Part shown: positions 15,755 through 17,461 of the stretch, piece after piece
Layout: the number at the start of each line of letters is the position of its first letter
How positions within the stretch are numbered: position 1 is the stretch's first letter
Source of the DNA: Bacillota bacterium
GTDB taxonomy: Bacteria; Bacillota; Clostridia; Acetivibrionales; DSM-2933
DNA: 17,461 nt
Assembly (NCBI GenBank): GCA_030705945.1
Contig: JAUZPS010000039.1
Coordinates: 1-17,461, forward strand
Reading direction: 5' to 3'
Program-made: the position numbers and the translations under genes
Notes under the pieces: model-generated
Told to the model about the DNA's origin: nothing
The model's database searches: none
What the model saw: only the letters and a program-made list of their open reading frames with translations

Positions 15755-15880
15755 ATATTGCCGAATTCTCTAAATCTTATAAGGGAAGCGGGGGAACTAA
15801 TTTCTGGGGTAAATTCCATTTTAAATGGAAAGGGTGTCTCTTCTACCTAACCCGTCAACTAACCTCGTAGGCATGAAGCT
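15755..15880 (+). promoter_or_regulatory. c-di-AMP riboswitch (ydaO/yuaA class)
   Basis: The conserved blocks of this class are visible in order: CTTATAAGGGAAGCGGGGGA (15776-15795), CTGGGGTAAAT (15804-15814), a variable hairpin TTCCATTTTAAATGGAA, then AACCCGTCAACTAACCTCGT (15849-15868) followed by AGGCATGAAG. This class binds cyclic di-AMP and commonly switches off genes for wall hydrolases and potassium uptake. It lies in the 5' leader of the secreted peptidoglycan-binding protein at 15954. The downstream frame is open through part of it (from 15825), which is not coding. Confidence 0.93.
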
Positions 15881-15890
15881 GGCAGAAATT

Positions 15891-15931
15891 AGCGTGTTAC
15901 GGCGATTTGCCATTAAACGCTATCTTTGTTT
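15891..15931 (+). terminator. Expression-platform terminator of the c-di-AMP riboswitch
   Basis: AGCGT (15891-15895) pairs with ACGCT (15917-15921), TTA with TAA, and GGC with GCC around GATTT, giving an interrupted stem. The T-rich ATCTTTGTTT follows. The position between aptamer and ribosome site fits a transcription off-switch. The stem is imperfect, so this reading is moderately sure. Confidence 0.6.
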
Positions 15932-15953
15932 ACTTCAAGGAGAGGAGCAAAAT

Positions 15954-17006
15954 ATGCAAAAGAGAAGGTTGTTGTTAAAGTCGTGTGTTGTGGTTGGGTT
16001 AACATTAAGTATTTACGCCACGTCAGTAACCTTATATGCGGCAGCTTCAGACTTACGTTTAGGTTCAAATGGAACATCTGTTACTAATCTGCAAAATAAT
16101 CTGAAGAAATCGGGTTATTTTAATTCAGACCTCACCGGTTATTTTGGCAGTTTAACAGAGTCCGCAGTTAAAAAGCTGCAAAAGAAATATGGTCTGGAAG
16201 CTGACGGAATTGTTGGCGCCACAACTATGTCAGTTATTGACAAAATAACTGGCAAGAGTTTAACACAAGGAAAGGTTTTGGCAAAAACAACCAACACATC
16301 AAAGGGCTCGTCTAATAATACTTCAAAGTCTAAGACAGTGTCGACATTAACAAAATCATCAAAGGTAACACTTAAAACAACTCCAAAGACAACTTTGAAG
16401 AAAACAAGCAACACGCCTGCAAAGAGTACCTCGCCTTCAACTTTAAAAACTTCTGAAAAAACCAACTCTATAGCTACTCAAAAAGCTGCAATTAAAACTG
16501 CGTCTAGAGGAGATTACGAAAGGTACGGATATTTGATTCCGTGGTTTGGATCGGCGGAAAATATCTTTGCCTTAGGTAAAGTGGCAAATGTATTGGATGT
16601 TGAGACCGGCTTGAGTTTTAATATAAGAAGAACATATGGATATAACCACGCCGACTGTGAAACTCTTACCCAAGAAGACACAGAAATAATGAAAAAGATT
16701 TATAAAGGACAATGGAGCTGGGATAGAAGGGCAATCATTGTGACAGTTGATGGAATAAAGATTGCCGCATCCATGGCCGGTATGCCTCACGCAGGAGTGG
16801 ATAATGAGCCGGAAGATATTAATGTTAGCCAACGAAGCGGTGGTTACGGCGCTGGAGAAAATCTCGATAAAGTTAAGGGTAACAGTATGGATGGTCATTT
16901 TGATATTCACTTCTTAGACAGCAAGACTCATGGCTCAGACAAGGTTGATAAGAATCATCAGGAAATGGTTCATAAGGCTGCTCAATGGGCTGAAAACAAC
17001 CTCTAA
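15954..17006 (+). CDS. Secreted peptidoglycan-binding protein with conserved His/Asp-rich C-terminal domain
   Basis: This 350-residue exported protein has an N-terminal signal or anchor segment (1-31). A peptidoglycan-binding-1 domain follows at about 33-97 (LRLGSNGTSVTNLQNNL; GYFGSLTESAVKKLQKKYGL; ADGIVGATTMSVI). A Ser/Thr/Lys-rich linker (about 98-185) leads to a C-terminal domain (about 187-350) that I cannot assign to a named enzyme family. That domain carries NHADCE (231-236), PHAGVD (278-283), GHFDIHFLDSKTHGSD (314-329) and DKNHQ (332-336), a pattern that could form a metal site. GAGGAG (15942-15947) is 6 nt before the ATG at 15954; the earlier in-frame ATG at 15825 lies inside the riboswitch. 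The c-di-AMP control and wall-binding domain suggest a wall-remodelling role, which is inference. Confidence 0.88.
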   Translation: MQKRRLLLKSCVVVGLTLSIYATSVTLYAAASDLRLGSNGTSVTNLQNNLKKSGYFNSDLTGYFGSLTESAVKKLQKKYGLEADGIVGATTMSVIDKITGKSLTQGKVLAKTTNTSKGSSNNTSKSKTVSTLTKSSKVTLKTTPKTTLKKTSNTPAKSTSPSTLKTSEKTNSIATQKAAIKTASRGDYERYGYLIPWFGSAENIFALGKVANVLDVETGLSFNIRRTYGYNHADCETLTQEDTEIMKKIYKGQWSWDRRAIIVTVDGIKIAASMAGMPHAGVDNEPEDINVSQRSGGYGAGENLDKVKGNSMDGHFDIHFLDSKTHGSDKVDKNHQEMVHKAAQWAENNL

Positions 17007-17014
17007 ATTTATTA

Positions 17015-17092
17015 GGTCGTTTCAAAAGATTCCTTGTTGAAGTTTAGTTTTATGGAAACTCATTATATCAAGTTTTCTTTTTGATACTGCCT
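17015..17092 (+). mobile_element. MITE-like element, copy 3 (internally deleted)
   Basis: This 78-bp copy keeps both ends (GGTCGTTTCAAAA and TTTTTGATACTGCCT) and TA on each side (17013-17014, 17093-17094). It lacks about 22 bp corresponding to the internal TTTTTGAAACGACC region of copy 1. It begins 8 bp after the stop of the peptidoglycan-binding protein gene. Confidence 0.7.
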
Positions 17093-17105
17093 TATTAAAT
17101 TTATG

Positions 17106-17161
17106 AATAACAGGGCAAAATTTTGTTTAACAAAATGAGATTTTGCCCTGTTATTTTTTTT
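17106..17161. terminator. Strong intrinsic terminator between two MITE copies
   Basis: A perfect 16-bp stem (17106-17121 with 17140-17155; core CAGGGCAAAAT) has an 18-nt loop that contains a further short TTTTG/CAAAA pairing. It is followed by an uninterrupted T-run. It probably ends the transcript of the peptidoglycan-binding protein gene, after passing through MITE copy 3. Confidence 0.9.
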
Positions 17162-17187
17162 ATATAATGCAGATTCAAATATTGATA

Positions 17188-17286
17188 AGGTAGTATCAAA
17201 AAAAACTTAGCAACTGGTTGTTTCAAAAACTTGATATAATGGGTCTTCGTCATATAAACTTGAACAAGGAATTTTTTGAAACCCCC
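17188..17286 (-). mobile_element. MITE-like element, copy 4 (inverted)
   Basis: This 99-bp copy in reverse orientation has TA on both sides (17186-17187, 17287-17288). It is nearly the same as copy 1 throughout, including the internal AACTTAGCAACTGG segment. With copy 3 it forms an inverted pair around the terminator. Confidence 0.75.
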
Positions 17287-17364
17287 TAATTTATCGCAAA
17301 ACATGAAGAATAAGATTTATTTTCGAAGGAGATGATATATCTTAAAAATATAAAAGGCGTATGA

Positions 17365-17461
17365 TTAACATTTAACTCAAAGAGCATAGATATTGATATT
17401 ATGTTAGAAGCAGAGAATAAAGAATTGGCTCTATTAAAGCTTTCACAGGAATTAAAAACTC
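17365..17461 (+). CDS. Possible 5' part of an unidentified gene, running off the window
   Basis: The frame is open from 17365 to the window end, with an ATG at 17401 (MLEAENKELALLKLSQELKT). The sequence is charged and helical-looking but too short to assign. A good AAGGAG (17326-17331) lies upstream, yet the ATG at 17332 in the same frame meets a TGA at 17362 after ten codons. The start is therefore unclear, or the gene is broken. Confidence 0.25.

Noticed and set aside
15825..15953. Forty-three extra codons before the peptidoglycan-binding protein
   Set aside because: This stretch is the 3' half of the c-di-AMP riboswitch and its expression platform. The signal peptide and a good ribosome site belong to the ATG at 15954.
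16139..16465. A 108-codon minus-strand open frame opposite the Thr/Lys-rich linker
   Set aside because: It is the shadow of the low-complexity linker of the peptidoglycan-binding protein; valine/phenylalanine-rich composition is expected from the complement.
1..17461. CRISPR array, tRNA or rRNA genes, prophage or defence island
   Set aside because: No regularly spaced direct repeats, no recognisable cloverleaf with a CCA end, no ribosomal RNA sequence and no phage, toxin-antitoxin or restriction genes were seen on either strand.

Overview
The window looks like chromosomal DNA from a low-GC, spore-former-type Firmicute, most likely a member of Clostridia. The evidence is AT-rich DNA with strong AGGAG-type ribosome binding sites, a single-chain pyruvate:ferredoxin oxidoreductase, a T-box leader on a short (archaeal/eukaryotic-like) prolyl-tRNA synthetase, a c-di-AMP (ydaO/yuaA) riboswitch, and a YkwD-like CAP protein. 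A placement near the cellulolytic Clostridium/Ruminiclostridium groups is only a guess. No phage, conjugation, CRISPR or defence genes are visible. The gene content is mostly housekeeping, and the unusual material lies between the genes.

Layout. 1-240 holds a short dispersed repeat and the first copy of a small TA-flanked inverted-repeat element (MITE-like). 241-1155 (+) is ribonuclease Z, which shares a bidirectional terminator with nifJ (1258-4779, -). 4780-5376 is a gene-free divergent region with a heptamer tandem repeat, MITE copy 2 and a 50-bp palindromic element. 5377-8102 (+) carries ispD followed by a NatA/NatB-type ABC exporter pair. 8289-8759 (-) is a divergent IspF-family protein. 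It is divergent from proS (9275-10711, +), whose T-box leader (about 8862-9213) contains an extra long hairpin. 11000-11851 (+) is a secreted SH3b-CAP protein, convergent with a two-gene minus-strand unit (12887-15334 nucleotidyltransferase/phosphomannomutase fusion, then 11929-12873 RluA-type pseudouridine synthase). 15335-15754 holds the second copy of the 50-bp element. A c-di-AMP riboswitch (about 15755-15931) then precedes a secreted peptidoglycan-binding protein (15954-17006). 17007-17461 has two opposed MITE copies around a strong terminator, then the possible start of another gene.

How it fits together. Two genes belong to the MEP isoprenoid pathway (ispD and an ispF homologue). The nucleotidyltransferase fusion supplies activated sugar for cell-surface glycans, and two exported proteins act at the cell wall, one under c-di-AMP control. 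proS is controlled by tRNA charging. nifJ links pyruvate to acetyl-CoA and reduced ferredoxin.

The most interesting signals are: (1) a 50-bp palindromic element, 47/50 identical in two places, in the same orientation relative to two nucleotidyltransferase genes; (2) four copies of a roughly 100-bp MITE with TA flanks; (3) a long hairpin nested in the proS T-box leader; (4) a phosphomannomutase domain whose catalytic serine and metal loops look lost; (5) an IspF homologue that keeps its metal ligands but has lost the usual GDIG/FPDTD segment; and (6) an unassigned, histidine-rich C-terminal domain under a c-di-AMP riboswitch. I did not find a clear new multi-gene system.
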